Shown here piece after piece: positions 1-9,112 of a stretch of 51,339 nucleotides of DNA (positions within the stretch are counted from its first letter, which is position 1; each line of letters starts with the position of its first letter). The position numbers were made by a program, and so were the translations under genes. The DNA is from Bdellovibrionales bacterium GWB1_55_8 (GTDB lineage Bacteria > Bdellovibrionota > UBA1018). The notes beneath the pieces are model-generated. The model was not told where the DNA came from and did not search any database. It saw only the letters and a program-made list of their open reading frames with translations. The stretch is from positions 70,541 through 121,879 of the forward strand of contig MEPR01000021.1 in NCBI GenBank assembly GCA_001769835.1, given 5' to 3'.

Positions 1-99
1 CCCTCGCTCATCCGCCTTTGCCGGCCTATCCGGCGCATGAGCCATGCGGGGAATATTCAGATGTTAGGTTCGCCATTGGGCCGGCGGAACCTGTTTCAC

Positions 100-726
100 T
101 TATTTCGAATACAACTCAACAACCAAACGCTCTTCCATCGGAGCAGTGATATCATCACGCGCCGGCAGATCGCGAACTCTGGTGCTCAAGTGAGCCGTAT
201 CGAGTTCAAGCCACTGCGGAATTTCGCGACGCTTCACAGCCTCGAGGGCGCCCTGAATACGCGCCACATTGCGACTCTTTTCGCGGACGTCAACGAGGTC
301 ACCCTTCTTCACGAGGAAGGAAGGAATGTTCACCTTATGTCCGTTTACGCGGAAATGTCCGTGCAAAACCAATTGGCGGGCTTCAGCGCGTGAGTTAGCG
401 AAACCCGCGCGATAGGCCACATTGTCCAGGCGGCGCTCGAGCATAGAGAGGAGGTTGGATCCCGTCACGCCCTTCTGACGCTCAGCTTGTTCAAAAAGGT
501 TACGGAACTGCCCTTCGAGCAATCCGTAGGTCCTCTTAATCTTCTGCTTCTCACGAAGCTGAAGACCGTATTCCGAGAACTTGATCCTGCCTTGGCCATG
601 CTGCCCGGGCGGATAGGCGCGTCTCTCTACTGCGCACTTGTCGCTGTAGCAACGATCACCCTTCAAGAAAAGTTTTTGGTTTTCGCGACGGCACTGCCGG
701 CAAACCGAATCTGTATAACGAGCCAT
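100..726 (-). CDS. rpsD: 30S ribosomal protein uS4
   Basis: Primary 16S rRNA-binding protein that nucleates assembly of the 30S body and helps proofread; in many bacteria it also represses its own operon. The 208-residue length is normal for the family. It is the zinc-binding (C+) form, with Cys9, Cys12, Cys26 and Cys31 arranged as a ribbon. The S4 RNA-binding domain lies at about residues 96-158 ([17 protein letters not shown] onward). It is preceded by rpsK with a 3-nt gap and is the last complete gene of the alpha-type cluster here. rpoA would normally follow. Only about 99 bases remain to the edge, and an ATG at 9-11 behind AAAGGCGG could be its start, but too little is visible to say. 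Confidence 0.98.
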   Translation of the reverse strand: MARYTDSVCRQCRRENQKLFLKGDRCYSDKCAVERRAYPPGQHGQGRIKFSEYGLQLREKQKIKRTYGLLEGQFRNLFEQAERQKGVTGSNLLSMLERRLDNVAYRAGFANSRAEARQLVLHGHFRVNGHKVNIPSFLVKKGDLVDVREKSRNVARIQGALEAVKRREIPQWLELDTAHLSTRVRDLPARDDITAPMEERLVVELYSK

Positions 727-729
727 TTC

Positions 730-1164
730 TTACACCCTCCTGCGCTTCGGCGGTCTGCAACCGTTGTGAGGAATCGGAGTCACGTCTTCGATAAACGTCA
801 CACGCAGTCCTGCCGCTGCCATCGCCCTTAAAGCTGATTCACGACCCGCACCCGGGCCACTGACAAATACCTGAACGCTCCGCATGCCATTTTCCGCAGC
901 TTTGCGAGCCGCATCTTCGGCAGCAACCTGCGCCGCAAAAGGCGTGTTCTTGCGTGAGCCACGGAAGCCCTTGCCTCCAGCGCTCGACCAGCAGATCGCA
1001 TTACCCATCGCGTCCGTGATCGTCACGATCGTATTATTGAATGATGAAAGGATGTAGACGTTCCCAGTGGAGACGTTCTTCTTACCCTTCTTCACGCGCT
1101 TGATTTCAGGAGCTGCCGCCCCCGAAGTCGCTTCCGTTTTTGTTTCTGTGTTCTGATCAGCCAT
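730..1164 (-). CDS. rpsK: 30S ribosomal protein uS11
   Basis: Component of the 30S platform near the mRNA exit and E site. The 144 residues are longer than the roughly 129 usual, because of an N-terminal segment rich in Thr, Ala and acidic residues (about residues 1-20) ahead of the conserved fold. The C-terminal signature [18 protein letters not shown] is intact. GAAGG six bases before the ATG supports this start. It lies between rpsM (19-nt gap) and rpsD (3-nt gap), the usual alpha-operon order. Confidence 0.98.
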   Translation of the reverse strand: MADQNTETKTEATSGAAAPEIKRVKKGKKNVSTGNVYILSSFNNTIVTITDAMGNAICWSSAGGKGFRGSRKNTPFAAQVAAEDAARKAAENGMRSVQVFVSGPGAGRESALRAMAAAGLRVTFIEDVTPIPHNGCRPPKRRRV

Positions 1165-1183
1165 ATTTTACCTTCTCACTTCT

Positions 1184-1567
1184 TTACTTCATCGCCTTAA
1201 CAGACTTCTTGCCGGCAATGGCCACAGCCGGGCCTTTGCGAGTACGCGCGTTCGAATGCGTCCTCTGACCATGAACTGGCAGACCCTTGCGATGACGCGT
1301 CCCACGGTAGCAGCCGAGATCAACGAGGCGCTTGATATTCAGACTGACCTCACGGCGAAGATCACCTTCCACCTTGTGGGCGCGATCGAGAATTTCGCGA
1401 ATTTTCGCAACTTCAGCCTCAGTCAGGGCGTCCGTCCGTTTATCGAGATCGATCTGGGCTTCCCCAAGAATTTTACGGGAGGACTGCCTGCCGATTCCGT
1501 AAATGTAGGTCAAAGCCACTTCCATTCTTTTATTGCGTGGGAGATCAACTCCCGCGATACGAGCCAC
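1184..1567 (-). CDS. rpsM: 30S ribosomal protein uS13
   Basis: Protein of the 30S head that contacts the P-site tRNA and forms an intersubunit bridge. The 127 residues start [10 protein letters not shown], include the helix-hairpin region ([10 protein letters not shown]) and end in a basic tail reaching toward tRNA ([18 protein letters not shown]). The start codon is GTG, chosen because AAGGAAGG lies six bases upstream. It follows rpmJ with a 36-nt gap and precedes rpsK. Confidence 0.98.
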   Translation of the reverse strand: MARIAGVDLPRNKRMEVALTYIYGIGRQSSRKILGEAQIDLDKRTDALTEAEVAKIREILDRAHKVEGDLRREVSLNIKRLVDLGCYRGTRHRKGLPVHGQRTHSNARTRKGPAVAIAGKKSVKAMK

Positions 1568-1603
1568 GCGCTACCTTCCTTTCAAAGTCTCTACTTTAAA
1601 AAA

Positions 1604-1717
1604 TCAACCTTGCCGCTGTTTGTGGCGAGGATTTTCACAAATCACCCGCACCACGCCTCGACGGCGAATCACCTTACATTTGTCACAAATTTTCTTTACC
1701 GATGCCCGAACCTTCAT
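1604..1717 (-). CDS. rpmJ: 50S ribosomal protein bL36
   Basis: A 37-residue protein of the large subunit, read directly from the reverse complement. It begins [19 protein letters not shown] and ends [10 protein letters not shown]. It is the zinc-ribbon (C+) form, with ligands Cys11, Cys14, Cys27 and His32, which fits the C+ versions of uS4 and uS14 in the same cluster. The ATG is preceded by GAGGAAG about two bases away, right after the stop of the infA remnant. The position between map/infA and rpsM is the canonical one. Confidence 0.96.
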   Translation of the reverse strand: MKVRASVKKICDKCKVIRRRGVVRVICENPRHKQRQG

Positions 1718-1725
1718 TGTCTTCC

Positions 1726-1860
1726 TCACTTCACTCGGTATTTAATTCGCCCGCGGGTCAGATCGTAGGACGACATCTCTACCGTTACTTTGTCACCGGG
1801 CAATTATTTGATGATACTCATCCGCACTCGCCCAACATGCGCCAAAATTTTTGATAACCC
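1726..1860 (-). pseudogene. infA: Decayed infA fragment (IF-1 C-terminal half)
   Basis: The slot between map and rpmJ, where bacteria usually carry infA, holds only the second half of an IF-1-like reading frame. One frame translates as KILAHVG-RVRMSIIK, then a TAA stop at 1804-1806, then [25 protein letters not shown] and a TGA at 1726-1728. These match the OB-fold core and C-terminus of IF-1 (LAHVGGRVRM...IPGDKVTVEMSPYDL...GRI.YR). Three lesions are visible. The N-terminal half is absent, since map ends only about 40 bases upstream. One residue is missing in the HVGGRVR motif. The TAA sits where a Leu or Ile codon is expected. No start codon or Shine-Dalgarno site precedes it. IF-1 is essential, so an intact copy should exist elsewhere. 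Confidence 0.8.
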
Positions 1861-1891
1861 CTTCTATAAAATACCGCCCGTATAGTCCACA

Positions 1892-2647
1892 TCAGACTAG
1901 CGTCAAAATCTCAGGCCCCTTGGATGTGATAGCTACTGTGTGCTCGAAATGAGCAGACAAGGAGCGATCCGCAGTGACTGCCGTCCAGCCGTCCGCAAGA
2001 ACGCGCACCTCATGACTACCAGCATTCACCATCGGTTCGATAGCAAGCACCATCCCTGCCTTTAAAGCCATTCCCTTCCCTTTTGGGCCATAATTCGGAA
2101 TCTGCGGCTCTTCATGCAGTGATCGACCTATACCGTGACCAACGAACTCCCTTACCACGCTATATCCGAGCGGTTCAACATAATTCTGCACCGCGTGGCC
2201 TATATCGAATATCCGATTTCCCTCATGGCATTGCTCTATTGCCCGCTTGAGTCCTTCACTGGTAGCGTCCAATAGCTGCTGGGTCTCCTTTGCCACCGCT
2301 CCGACCGGTATTGTACGGGCAGAGTCCCCATACCAGCCCTCGTAGCTCACCCCAAAGTCCAGTCCAACAATATCACCCTTTTTAAGAGTCCTCTTGGCCG
2401 AGGGAATACCGTGAACGACTTCCTCGTTCACCGAGACACACACGCATGCCGGAAATCCATGGTAACCCTTGAAAGCCGGAACAACGCCCAGCTCGCGACA
2501 GCGGGCCTCAGCCAGCTTATCCAACTCAATTGTCGCCAGCCCGGGCTGAATCAGATCCGCCATCTCACCCAAAATCCGTGCTACGGCCGAGCCAGCCTTT
2601 CGCATATATGTGAGTTCGCGTTCTGTTTTGAGGGATACCACCGACAT
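1892..2647 (-). CDS. map: Type I methionine aminopeptidase
   Basis: Removes the initiator methionine from nascent proteins in the cytoplasm. The 251 residues are typical of the short bacterial type I enzyme. The five dimetal ligands of the pita-bread fold are visible: Asp97 (GLDFG), Asp108 (WYGDSA), His171 (VGHGIG), Glu204 (AIEPM) and Glu235 (HFEHTVA). His79 (EVVHG) is the usual substrate-contact residue. It starts 3 bases after the adk stop, so the two are translated from one message. The gene immediately downstream in the operon is the infA remnant. Confidence 0.97.
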   Translation of the reverse strand: MSVVSLKTERELTYMRKAGSAVARILGEMADLIQPGLATIELDKLAEARCRELGVVPAFKGYHGFPACVCVSVNEEVVHGIPSAKRTLKKGDIVGLDFGVSYEGWYGDSARTIPVGAVAKETQQLLDATSEGLKRAIEQCHEGNRIFDIGHAVQNYVEPLGYSVVREFVGHGIGRSLHEEPQIPNYGPKGKGMALKAGMVLAIEPMVNAGSHEVRVLADGWTAVTADRSLSAHFEHTVAITSKGPEILTLV

Positions 2648-2650
2648 CCC

Positions 2651-3292
2651 CTACTTCAGCGCATCTTGAAGGGCGTGGGCCACTTCGGTTGGCGACGTCG
2701 AAGCATCGATACTTCGAAGCTTGCCGGTACTGCGATAATACTCTGCCACAGGTGCAGTCTGCTGATGATAAACGGACAGCCGCTTTTGGATCACTTCCGG
2801 CCGATCATCATCGCGATGCGTGAGCGGGTGCCCGCACTGATCGCACTTGCCCTCAGTCTTGGGCCGAGCGGTTTCCACATGGAACATCGCGCCGCAATTC
2901 CCGCAGGTCCGACGGCCGGAGAGGCGACTCACGAGCTCTGAATCATCAATCTCGAACAAAACCGTGCGATCAACTTGTTTTCCACGCTCCGAAAGCATCT
3001 TATCAAGCGCCTGGGCCTGAGGCACGGTCCGGGGAAAACCATCCAAAATAAAACCCTGCTGGCAGTCTGACTCCTGTGTTCGCTCTCTGATGAGACCTAT
3101 GACGACCTCATCCGGCACCAAAGCGCCTTTATCCATGAACGACTTCGCCTCGAGTCCCAGCTGGGTCCCACGACTGATCGCACCCCGAAGCATGTCTCCG
3201 GTCGACAGCTGCGGCCACTTGCGGTCCGTCACCAGCTTCTTGGCCTGGGTGCCTTTTCCTGATCCGGGAGGCCCCAACAACACGAGGATCAT
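2651..3292 (-). CDS. adk: Adenylate kinase, zinc LID form
   Basis: Interconverts ATP + AMP and 2 ADP in the cytoplasm. The 213-residue long-LID form has a P-loop at residues 7-15 (GPPGSGKGT), the NMP-binding core (LSTGDMLRG) and the DGFPRT motif at 84-89. The LID carries a zinc ribbon with Cys130, Cys133, Cys150 and Cys153, as in many Gram-positive and deep-branching Gram-negative enzymes. Its ATG overlaps the secY stop in an ATGA arrangement, which implies translational coupling. The order secY-adk-map is the standard spc-operon tail. Confidence 0.98.
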   Translation of the reverse strand: MILVLLGPPGSGKGTQAKKLVTDRKWPQLSTGDMLRGAISRGTQLGLEAKSFMDKGALVPDEVVIGLIRERTQESDCQQGFILDGFPRTVPQAQALDKMLSERGKQVDRTVLFEIDDSELVSRLSGRRTCGNCGAMFHVETARPKTEGKCDQCGHPLTHRDDDRPEVIQKRLSVYHQQTAPVAEYYRSTGKLRSIDASTSPTEVAHALQDALK

Positions 3293-4593
3293 GAGTACGC
3301 CGCCCGACCTTTCAGGCGTGTATGCTTCATGAAGCCCTCATAATTCCGCGTCAGGAGAAATGTTTCGATTTGTGCAACCGTATCCAGAGCCACGCCAACG
3401 AGAATGAGAACGCTTGTTCCACCAAAGTAGAACGGAACGTTCATCGTATCCGTCAGCAGTGTCGGAAGCACGCAAATGACAGAGATATAGACTGCCCCTC
3501 CGAGAGTCACTCGCGAGAGAACGAAATCAATATACTGAGCCGTGGGTTGCCCCGGCCGAATACCAGGAATGAATCCACCGTACTTTTTGAGATTGTCCGC
3601 CACGTCGTCGGTCTTGAACGTTACCGCAGTGTAGAAGAAGCAGAAAAAGACAATCAGAGCCACGAAAAGCACGTTGTAGATCAACGTACCCGGCGCGATC
3701 AGCGAAGCAAACTGCTGCATCTTCGGCGACGGAAAGAAAGTCGTTAAAGTTGCAGGGAACATGATGAGCGACGAAGCGAAAATCGGAGGAATCACTCCTG
3801 CGGTATTCACTTTCAAAGGCAGGTTGGTATTTTGACCGCCGTACACCTTTCGCCCGACAATGCGCTTCGCGTACTGGATCGGAATTCTGCGTGCACCACG
3901 CTCGACGAAAATAATAACAAAGAATGTCGCAATAATGATCGCCAGGATGATCAGGATCTTGAAAAAGCTAAGCTCTCCAGACCGGTACAAGCTGAAGGTA
4001 TTGGCGACACCGCCTGGAACACCGGCAGCGATACCCGCGTAAATCAGCAACGAAATACCGTTACCAATGCCACGCTCGGACATCTGCTCGCCGATCCACA
4101 TCAGAAACACCGTCCCGGAGGTCAGCGTAATGGTGGTCATGAGCTTAAATGCCATGCCCGGATCGGAAACGACCGGCGGGTTATTATAACTCTCAAGCCC
4201 CGCAGCGATCCCATATCCCTGGACGAGACAAAGCAGAACCGTTCCGTACCGTGTGTACTGTGTGATTTTCTTACGGCCCTGCTCACCTTCTTTTTGAAGA
4301 TCGTGCAAGTACGGCCACACAACCGTCAGCAGCTGGAAGATAATCGAGCTGCTGATATACGGCATCACACCGAGCGCGAAGATACTGAAGCGCTCGAGAG
4401 CGCCACCACTGAACAGATTGAACCAACCGAAGATCGTACCCTTCATGTTGGCAAACACCTGCTGCAGCGCAGCCCCGTCAATTCCGGGGGTCGGAATATG
4501 AACGCCGATTCGGTAAACGGCGAGCATCAGAAGTGTGAACAGAATGCGCTTACGAAGTTCGGGAATTTTAACCAGTCCATCCGCGCCTGACAT
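3289..4593 (-). CDS. secY: Protein translocase subunit SecY
   Basis: Channel-forming subunit of the inner-membrane SecYEG translocon. The 434 residues contain about ten hydrophobic segments. Family signatures include the plug-region start (GGALERFSIFALGVMPYIS) and the cytosolic loops containing RRIPIQYAKR and NLKKYGGFIPGIRPG. It sits between rplO and adk in the usual order and overlaps adk by 4 nt. GGGAG lies about ten bases before the ATG. Confidence 0.98.
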   Translation of the reverse strand: MSGADGLVKIPELRKRILFTLLMLAVYRIGVHIPTPGIDGAALQQVFANMKGTIFGWFNLFSGGALERFSIFALGVMPYISSSIIFQLLTVVWPYLHDLQKEGEQGRKKITQYTRYGTVLLCLVQGYGIAAGLESYNNPPVVSDPGMAFKLMTTITLTSGTVFLMWIGEQMSERGIGNGISLLIYAGIAAGVPGGVANTFSLYRSGELSFFKILIILAIIIATFFVIIFVERGARRIPIQYAKRIVGRKVYGGQNTNLPLKVNTAGVIPPIFASSLIMFPATLTTFFPSPKMQQFASLIAPGTLIYNVLFVALIVFFCFFYTAVTFKTDDVADNLKKYGGFIPGIRPGQPTAQYIDFVLSRVTLGGAVYISVICVLPTLLTDTMNVPFYFGGTSVLILVGVALDTVAQIETFLLTRNYEGFMKHTRLKGRAAYS

Positions 4594-4654
4594 TTTCCGA
4601 TAGGCTCCCTTTTAAATGGTTCTCAGTTATTGACCGCCGGCCAATACTACCGAG

Positions 4655-5146
4655 TTACTTCTGTGCTGCTGCTTTAACCGGCTTTTTGCCTGGAATCGGC
4701 AGAATTTCAAAGCTACCGCCAGCTTTCGTGATCTTTTCCTGAGCAGAGGGACTCACACGATGCGCTTTCACTTTGAAAGCTTTCGTCAATTCACCAGTAC
4801 CAAGAATCGTGAGGCGATCGTACCGACCCTTGATCAAGTTTCCCGAAACCAAAGTCTCAAGAGAAACTTCTTTCAATTGAGTGGCGTCAAATTTCTCGAG
4901 CTCGAACACGTTCAAGATAGCGTTAGTCCGGCGAGCGAAATTATGAAAGCCGCGCTTCGGAATACGACGGTACAGGGGCATCTGGCCGCCTTCAAATCCC
5001 GGGCGGACACTGCCACCGGAACGTTGCAGCTGACCCTTATCACCCTTACCAGCCGTGGGGCCGTGTCCTGAACCTGAGCCGCGCCCGAGACGCTTGCGTT
5101 TATGAGTGGCGCCTTTATGAGCGCGAATCGTGTTGAGCTTCAACAT
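4655..5146 (-). CDS. rplO: 50S ribosomal protein uL15
   Basis: Late-assembly large-subunit protein. The 163 residues have the glycine/arginine-rich extended N-terminus (KRLGRGSGSGHGPTAGKG) that threads into 23S rRNA, followed by the globular domain. The length exceeds the E. coli protein (144) through a longer Ala/Lys C-terminus. GGAG six bases before the ATG supports the start. It is separated from rpmD by an unusually long 116-nt spacer with a hairpin. Confidence 0.98.
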   Translation of the reverse strand: MLKLNTIRAHKGATHKRKRLGRGSGSGHGPTAGKGDKGQLQRSGGSVRPGFEGGQMPLYRRIPKRGFHNFARRTNAILNVFELEKFDATQLKEVSLETLVSGNLIKGRYDRLTILGTGELTKAFKVKAHRVSPSAQEKITKAGGSFEILPIPGKKPVKAAAQK

Positions 5147-5161
5147 AACTATCTCCTACTT

Positions 5162-5180
5162 GCTGCGCTTGTTCCGCAGC
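5162..5180 (-). promoter_or_regulatory. Hairpin in the rpmD-rplO spacer
   Basis: A perfect six-pair inverted repeat, GCTGCG-N7-CGCAGC, lies 16-34 bases upstream of the rplO start codon in a spacer longer than most others in this cluster. In the mRNA it would form a stem just ahead of the ribosome binding site. There is no U-tract, so it does not look like a terminator. A role in translation or mRNA processing is only an inference. Confidence 0.35.
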
Positions 5181-5262
5181 GGCGGGCCCGACGCCATCCC
5201 GGCCGGATTCCTCACCATTCATTTGGCCCATCCTAAGGGCCTCTCGAATTCTATCCGTCCCC

Positions 5263-5472
5263 TTAGCGGGTTTCGGAAACCACTTCCACGAGGTGTAACA
5301 CCTTCTTGATCATCCCGCGAACTGACGGGGTGTTCTCAAGAGTCCTGACTTGCTCGCGTCTTTTCAAGCCGAGCCCGTTCACCGTTGCGCGCTGAACCGG
5401 ATTGCAGGCGATGGTTCCTTTTTTCAGTCGGATCGTGATTGTCTTCTTTGTCGTTGTTTTCGTTGTGGCCAT
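5263..5472 (-). CDS. rpmD: 50S ribosomal protein uL30
   Basis: Small large-subunit protein, 69 residues. The core ITIRLKKGTIACNPVQRATVNGLGL aligns with the start of the family, and RRVREQ/N-type motifs follow as RREQVRTLENTPSVRGMI. The first ten residues are a Thr/Lys-rich lead. It lies between rpsE (29-nt gap) and rplO. Confidence 0.95.
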   Translation of the reverse strand: MATTKTTTKKTITIRLKKGTIACNPVQRATVNGLGLKRREQVRTLENTPSVRGMIKKVLHLVEVVSETR

Positions 5473-5501
5473 AACCGTATTTCCTTTTCAGACCTAATGG
5501 G

Positions 5502-6017
5502 TCAGAGGATTTCCGCGATGGTTTTGCCACGAGCCCTGGCAATATCCGAGAAGCTGCGAAGCGACTTGAAACCCTCGAACGTGGCGCGAACCACATTGTG
5601 GGGATTATCGCGGCGAATCGACTTCGTCAGGATATTCTGAATCCCGGCAACTTCCATGATGGCGCGGACCGAGGAGCTCGCGATGATTCCAGTTCCTTCC
5701 GGAGCGGGCTTCATCAGAACCTTGCTTGCACCGAACTCGCCGATAATTTCGTGCGGGATCGTATTGCCTTCCATCGGAATCTTCATCAGATTCTTCTTCG
5801 CCTGTTTCCCAGCCTTTTTTATGGCTTCCGGAACTTCGCCCGCTTTGCCAAGGCCGACACCGACCTGACCCTTTTTATCGCCTACGACCACGATGGCCGC
5901 GAAGCTGAAGCGACGTCCGCCCTTTACCACTTTGGCGCAGCGATTAATGTGAATGACTTTGTCCTCGAACTCGGACTCTTCTTGCTGCTGCCGTCGATTA
6001 TCCTGACCAACCGCCAT
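5502..6017 (-). CDS. rpsE: 30S ribosomal protein uS5
   Basis: 30S body protein near the decoding site and mRNA entry, implicated in translational accuracy and helicase activity. The 171 residues contain the N-terminal double-stranded-RNA-binding-like domain ([19 protein letters not shown]) and the C-terminal domain ([21 protein letters not shown]). GGAGATACTC precedes the ATG. Normal spc order, between rplR and rpmD. Confidence 0.98.
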   Translation of the reverse strand: MAVGQDNRRQQQEESEFEDKVIHINRCAKVVKGGRRFSFAAIVVVGDKKGQVGVGLGKAGEVPEAIKKAGKQAKKNLMKIPMEGNTIPHEIIGEFGASKVLMKPAPEGTGIIASSSVRAIMEVAGIQNILTKSIRRDNPHNVVRATFEGFKSLRSFSDIARARGKTIAEIL

Positions 6018-6038
6018 GAGTATCTCCTGTTTCCTGCG

Positions 6039-6416
6039 TTAAAACTTCAGGCCGCCTTCACGTGCCGCATCTGCCAATGCTTTGACCCGGCCGTGATATA
6101 GGTACCCGCTCCGGTCAAAAACGACCTGGCTGATGTTTTTAGCCAATGCGCGCTTGGCGATCAGCGTTCCGAGGTTCTTGGCGCCTTCAATGCTCGCCCC
6201 AACCTTGCCCTTCAAATCCTCTTCCAGAGTGCAAGCGGCAACCAGGGTGTGACCCTTGGTGTCGTCCACCAACTGAACATAGAGGTTCTGATTCGAGCGA
6301 AACACTGAAAGACGGGGTCTTTCCGCATTGCCCTCGATACGAGCCCGGATGCGAAGCTTGCGCTTGGCCCGAACAACCTTCTTTTGACTCGTCTTGCGAC
6401 CGATTTTACTCGACAT
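6039..6416 (-). CDS. rplR: 50S ribosomal protein uL18
   Basis: Binds 5S rRNA in the central protuberance together with uL5. The 125 residues start with a basic lead ([20 protein letters not shown]) followed by the conserved [20 protein letters not shown] and the C-terminal [20 protein letters not shown]. Located between rplF (9-nt gap) and rpsE (21-nt gap). Confidence 0.98.
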   Translation of the reverse strand: MSSKIGRKTSQKKVVRAKRKLRIRARIEGNAERPRLSVFRSNQNLYVQLVDDTKGHTLVAACTLEEDLKGKVGASIEGAKNLGTLIAKRALAKNISQVVFDRSGYLYHGRVKALADAAREGGLKF

Positions 6417-6425
6417 AACTTATCC

Positions 6426-6968
6426 TTACTTCGCACCCGCAGCTTTACCCTGCTTGCGGATAATCGTTTCGTTCGTGTACTTGATACCCTTACCCTGATA
6501 TGGCTCGGGCTTCTTGAACGAACGAATTTTTGCGGCCACCATTCCGATCAGAACCTTATCAGCTCCATTCAGGACGATGTGGGTGTTGTTCTCCACCTTG
6601 GCTGTAATACCGGCGGGCATCTGATAATCAATCGGATGGGAGTAACCGACGGTCAACGTCAGAGTCGTTCCCTTCACTGCCGCGCGATATCCGACGCCGA
6701 CCACATCCAGTTCACGAGTGAAACCTGTATGTGTTCCGTGGACCATGTTGTTAATCAACGTGCGGGTGAGTCCCTGAAGCGCACCGGCGTTCCCGACATT
6801 CTCGTCGCGGGCAACCAGAATCGCACCATTCTCCATCTTCACGTCGACGCCGTGGGGCACTTCGTGAGAAAGCTTGCCCTTGGGTCCTTCGACCTTGACC
6901 TGCTTGCCTTTAATTTCGACTTTTACGCCCGGCAGAATCTTTACCGGGACTTTTCCAACGCGCGACAT
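6426..6968 (-). CDS. rplF: 50S ribosomal protein uL6
   Basis: Large-subunit protein near the factor-binding site. The 180 residues form two tandem L6 domains. The C-terminal signature, PEPYQGKGIKYTNETIIRKQ, is intact. Its ATG lies 3 bases after the rpsH stop. Confidence 0.98.
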   Translation of the reverse strand: MSRVGKVPVKILPGVKVEIKGKQVKVEGPKGKLSHEVPHGVDVKMENGAILVARDENVGNAGALQGLTRTLINNMVHGTHTGFTRELDVVGVGYRAAVKGTTLTLTVGYSHPIDYQMPAGITAKVENNTHIVLNGADKVLIGMVAAKIRSFKKPEPYQGKGIKYTNETIIRKQGKAAGAK

Positions 6969-6971
6969 AAA

Positions 6972-7373
6972 TCACCAGACCTCACAAATGATTTCGCCGC
7001 CCACTTTTTGAGTGCGGGCACGATGCCCTGTGATCACTCCTTTTGAAGTGGACACAATGGCGATTCCAGCTCCACCCAGCGGACGCGGCATATCCTCGTA
7101 ACTCGAGTATCTGCGCAAGCCTGGACGGCTCACCCGGCGAATACCACGAATGACGCTTTCACCAGCTTCAGTATACTTCAAGTACACCTTGATCACCGGC
7201 CGGCCGCCGTCTTCGCGCATCAAGCGGAAGTTTTTGATATACCCCTCTTCCTTCAACACCCGAACCACATTGGCTTTCAGGCGGGAGGCGGGGATTTCGA
7301 CCTTTTCGTGCTTTTCCTTAGCCGCGTTGCGGACTCTGGTCAGCAAATCTGCAATCGGATCCGTCATGCTCAT
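6972..7373 (-). CDS. rpsH: 30S ribosomal protein uS8
   Basis: 16S rRNA-binding protein of the 30S body; in enterobacteria it is also the repressor of the spc operon. The 133 residues begin MSMTDPIADLLTRVRNA and end with the conserved STSKGVITGHRAR...GGEIICEVW. Located between rpsN and rplF. Confidence 0.98.
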   Translation of the reverse strand: MSMTDPIADLLTRVRNAAKEKHEKVEIPASRLKANVVRVLKEEGYIKNFRLMREDGGRPVIKVYLKYTEAGESVIRGIRRVSRPGLRRYSSYEDMPRPLGGAGIAIVSTSKGVITGHRARTQKVGGEIICEVW

Positions 7374-7390
7374 AAATTCGTATCCTTTTC

Positions 7391-7576
7391 TTACCAGCTC
7401 GACTTAGTCACGCCCGGCAGCTGACCCTTCAGCGCCAGACCGCGAAAACAAAGGCGGCACATATTGAACTTCCGCATGTACGCGCGAGGCCGGCCACAAA
7501 GTGGACAACGGTTCCGCACGCGGACTTTAAATTTCGGCTTATTCCCAATCGCTTCGAGTTTACACTTCTTAGACAA
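7391..7576 (-). CDS. rpsN: 30S ribosomal protein uS14, zinc form
   Basis: 30S head protein. This is the short 61-residue zinc (C+) type, with Cys24, Cys27, Cys40 and Cys43 in CPLC...CRLC, and it ends in the typical LPGVTKSSW. The start codon is TTG, preceded by AAGGAG with a seven-base spacer. No in-frame ATG lies nearby. It sits between rplE and rpsH. Confidence 0.97.
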   Translation of the reverse strand: MSKKCKLEAIGNKPKFKVRVRNRCPLCGRPRAYMRKFNMCRLCFRGLALKGQLPGVTKSSW

Positions 7577-7589
7577 GCTCGATCTCCTT

Positions 7590-8321
7590 CTACTTGCGGA
7601 AAGGCATTCCCAGCTCGGTCAACAGCGCCCGGGCATGTTCATTTGTATTTGCCGTGGTGGTGATGGTCACGGTCATACCGCGAATTTTATCCACCTTGTC
7701 GTAATTGATTTCCGGGAAAATAATCTGCTCGCGCAATCCGAGCGAATAATTTCCACGGCCATCAAAACCCTTGGTTCCCACACCCTTGAAGTCGCGCACC
7801 CGAGGGAGAGCAACATTCATAAGGCGATCCAGGAACTCGTACATGCGGGCGCGACGAAGAGTCACGACCACACCGACGGGATTTCCTGCCCGAACTTTGA
7901 AAGCCGCGATGGCCTTGCGAGCGCGGGTCATGACCGGCTTCTGGCCGGCGATGGTCATGATTTCATCGAAAGTTCCGTCAAGAACCTTCGGATTCGCGAC
8001 AGCATCCTTCACTGCGCAGTTGATCACGACTTTTGACAAACGCGGAACCTGCATGGGGTTCTTGAACTGGAACTCCTTCATCAGGGCCGGAATGACTTTC
8101 TCTTTGTAATGCTTCGACAGGCGGGGCGTTTTGGTCGGAGAAACCTTGGTTTCACCCGCCGCGGCAATCTTCAGTCCTGATGCCGCCGCATCTTCCTTCG
8201 CCTTTTTCGCGCGAGCTTTTCCGGCTTCAGCCGCTGCTTTTTTCGCATCGGTTTTGGCCTTTCTCGCGGCGTCTTCCGCGCTAGCGCCTTCAGCCTTCTT
8301 TTCTTCTTTTTCGGCTACCAC
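7590..8321 (-). CDS. rplE: 50S ribosomal protein uL5 with long N-terminal extension
   Basis: 5S rRNA-binding protein of the central protuberance. The conserved uL5 body starts at about residue 70 ([17 protein letters not shown]) and ends FPFRK, matching the 179-residue family length. Ahead of it is a roughly 64-residue extension made almost only of Ala, Lys, Glu and Asp ([20 protein letters not shown]), probably disordered or a charged helix. I place the start at a GTG because AAGGAGG lies five bases before it. A TTG five codons upstream also opens the frame but would place that Shine-Dalgarno site inside the gene. Located between rplX and rpsN. Confidence 0.96.
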   Translation of the reverse strand: MVAEKEEKKAEGASAEDAARKAKTDAKKAAAEAGKARAKKAKEDAAASGLKIAAAGETKVSPTKTPRLSKHYKEKVIPALMKEFQFKNPMQVPRLSKVVINCAVKDAVANPKVLDGTFDEIMTIAGQKPVMTRARKAIAAFKVRAGNPVGVVVTLRRARMYEFLDRLMNVALPRVRDFKGVGTKGFDGRGNYSLGLREQIIFPEINYDKVDKIRGMTVTITTTANTNEHARALLTELGMPFRK

Positions 8322-8353
8322 AACATCCTCCTTCAAACACGTACGCTAGAAGC

Positions 8354-8719
8354 TTACGCGTCGAGCGATTCCCCGCATTTCTTGCAGAAACGAACCTTCA
8401 CTTCGGTCGCTTCCGATCCCTTTTTCTTGCCCGCCTGCTTGACGAGCTTCACGCCGTGACGAACGCCGCGATTGCACTTGGTGCACATAAGCAGCACGTT
8501 CGAATAGTTCACGGGAAGCTCCTTCTCAAGGATCCCACCCTGCGGGTTCTTTTGACTCGCCTTCACGTGACGCTTGACCAGATTGACTTTCTCAATGGTC
8601 ACAGCGCCGGTATCGCGGTCCAGATCAACGATTTTTCCGGTTTTGCCCTTCTCGCGTCCGGCAATGACCTGAACCTGATCGTTCTTACGAAGTGTCAGTT
8701 TAAAACCTGTTTTCTGCAT
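8354..8719 (-). CDS. rplX: 50S ribosomal protein uL24
   Basis: Assembly-initiating large-subunit protein. The KOW motif lies near residues 14-40 ([17 protein letters not shown]). The 121-residue length exceeds the common ~104. The C-terminus carries two CxxC pairs, Cys79/Cys82 and Cys112/Cys115, a likely zinc site of the kind seen in some uL24 lineages. It follows rplN by 6 nt. Confidence 0.97.
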   Translation of the reverse strand: MQKTGFKLTLRKNDQVQVIAGREKGKTGKIVDLDRDTGAVTIEKVNLVKRHVKASQKNPQGGILEKELPVNYSNVLLMCTKCNRGVRHGVKLVKQAGKKKGSEATEVKVRFCKKCGESLDA

Positions 8720-8725
8720 AAATCC

Positions 8726-9094
8726 TCACAGCACTTCCGGCGCAAGCGAAATGATCTTCGTAAACGCCCTGGCGCGTAGTTCACGAGCGACTGGCCCAAA
8801 GATGCGGGTTCCGATCGGCTCATTCTGCGCGTTAATCAAAACTGCAGAGTTCGTATCGAAGCGAACGTAAGTGCCGTCATTACGGTTCACTTCTTTTTTC
8901 GTACGCACGATCACGGCCTTCAAGATATCGCCCTTCTTCACTTTCGCATTCGGAACGGCTTCTTTTACCGTGACGACGATAACGTCGCCCAGGCTCGCGT
9001 ATCTTCTGCGACTGCCGCCGAGCACCTTGATACACATGACGGATCTGGCGCCCGAATTATCGGCCACGTCCAGACGAGATTGCATCTGAATCAT
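8726..9094 (-). CDS. rplN: 50S ribosomal protein uL14
   Basis: Large-subunit protein at the intersubunit face, next to bridges to the 30S. The 122 residues are of standard length, with the signature [20 protein letters not shown] and the C-terminus [10 protein letters not shown]. Located between rpsQ and rplX. Confidence 0.98.
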   Translation of the reverse strand: MIQMQSRLDVADNSGARSVMCIKVLGGSRRRYASLGDVIVVTVKEAVPNAKVKKGDILKAVIVRTKKEVNRNDGTYVRFDTNSAVLINAQNEPIGTRIFGPVARELRARAFTKIISLAPEVL

Positions 9095-9112
9095 GTTATC
9101 CTCCTGCCCTTC

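Noticed and set aside
1-99. Start of rpoA at the window edge
   Set aside because: Only an ATG and two codons are visible; expected from gene order but not supportable from sequence.
3322-4590. Long plus-strand frames opposite secY, and similar antisense frames across the ribosomal cluster, lon, clpX and fusA
   Set aside because: They are antisense to strongly conserved genes, have no family likeness and arise from codon bias.
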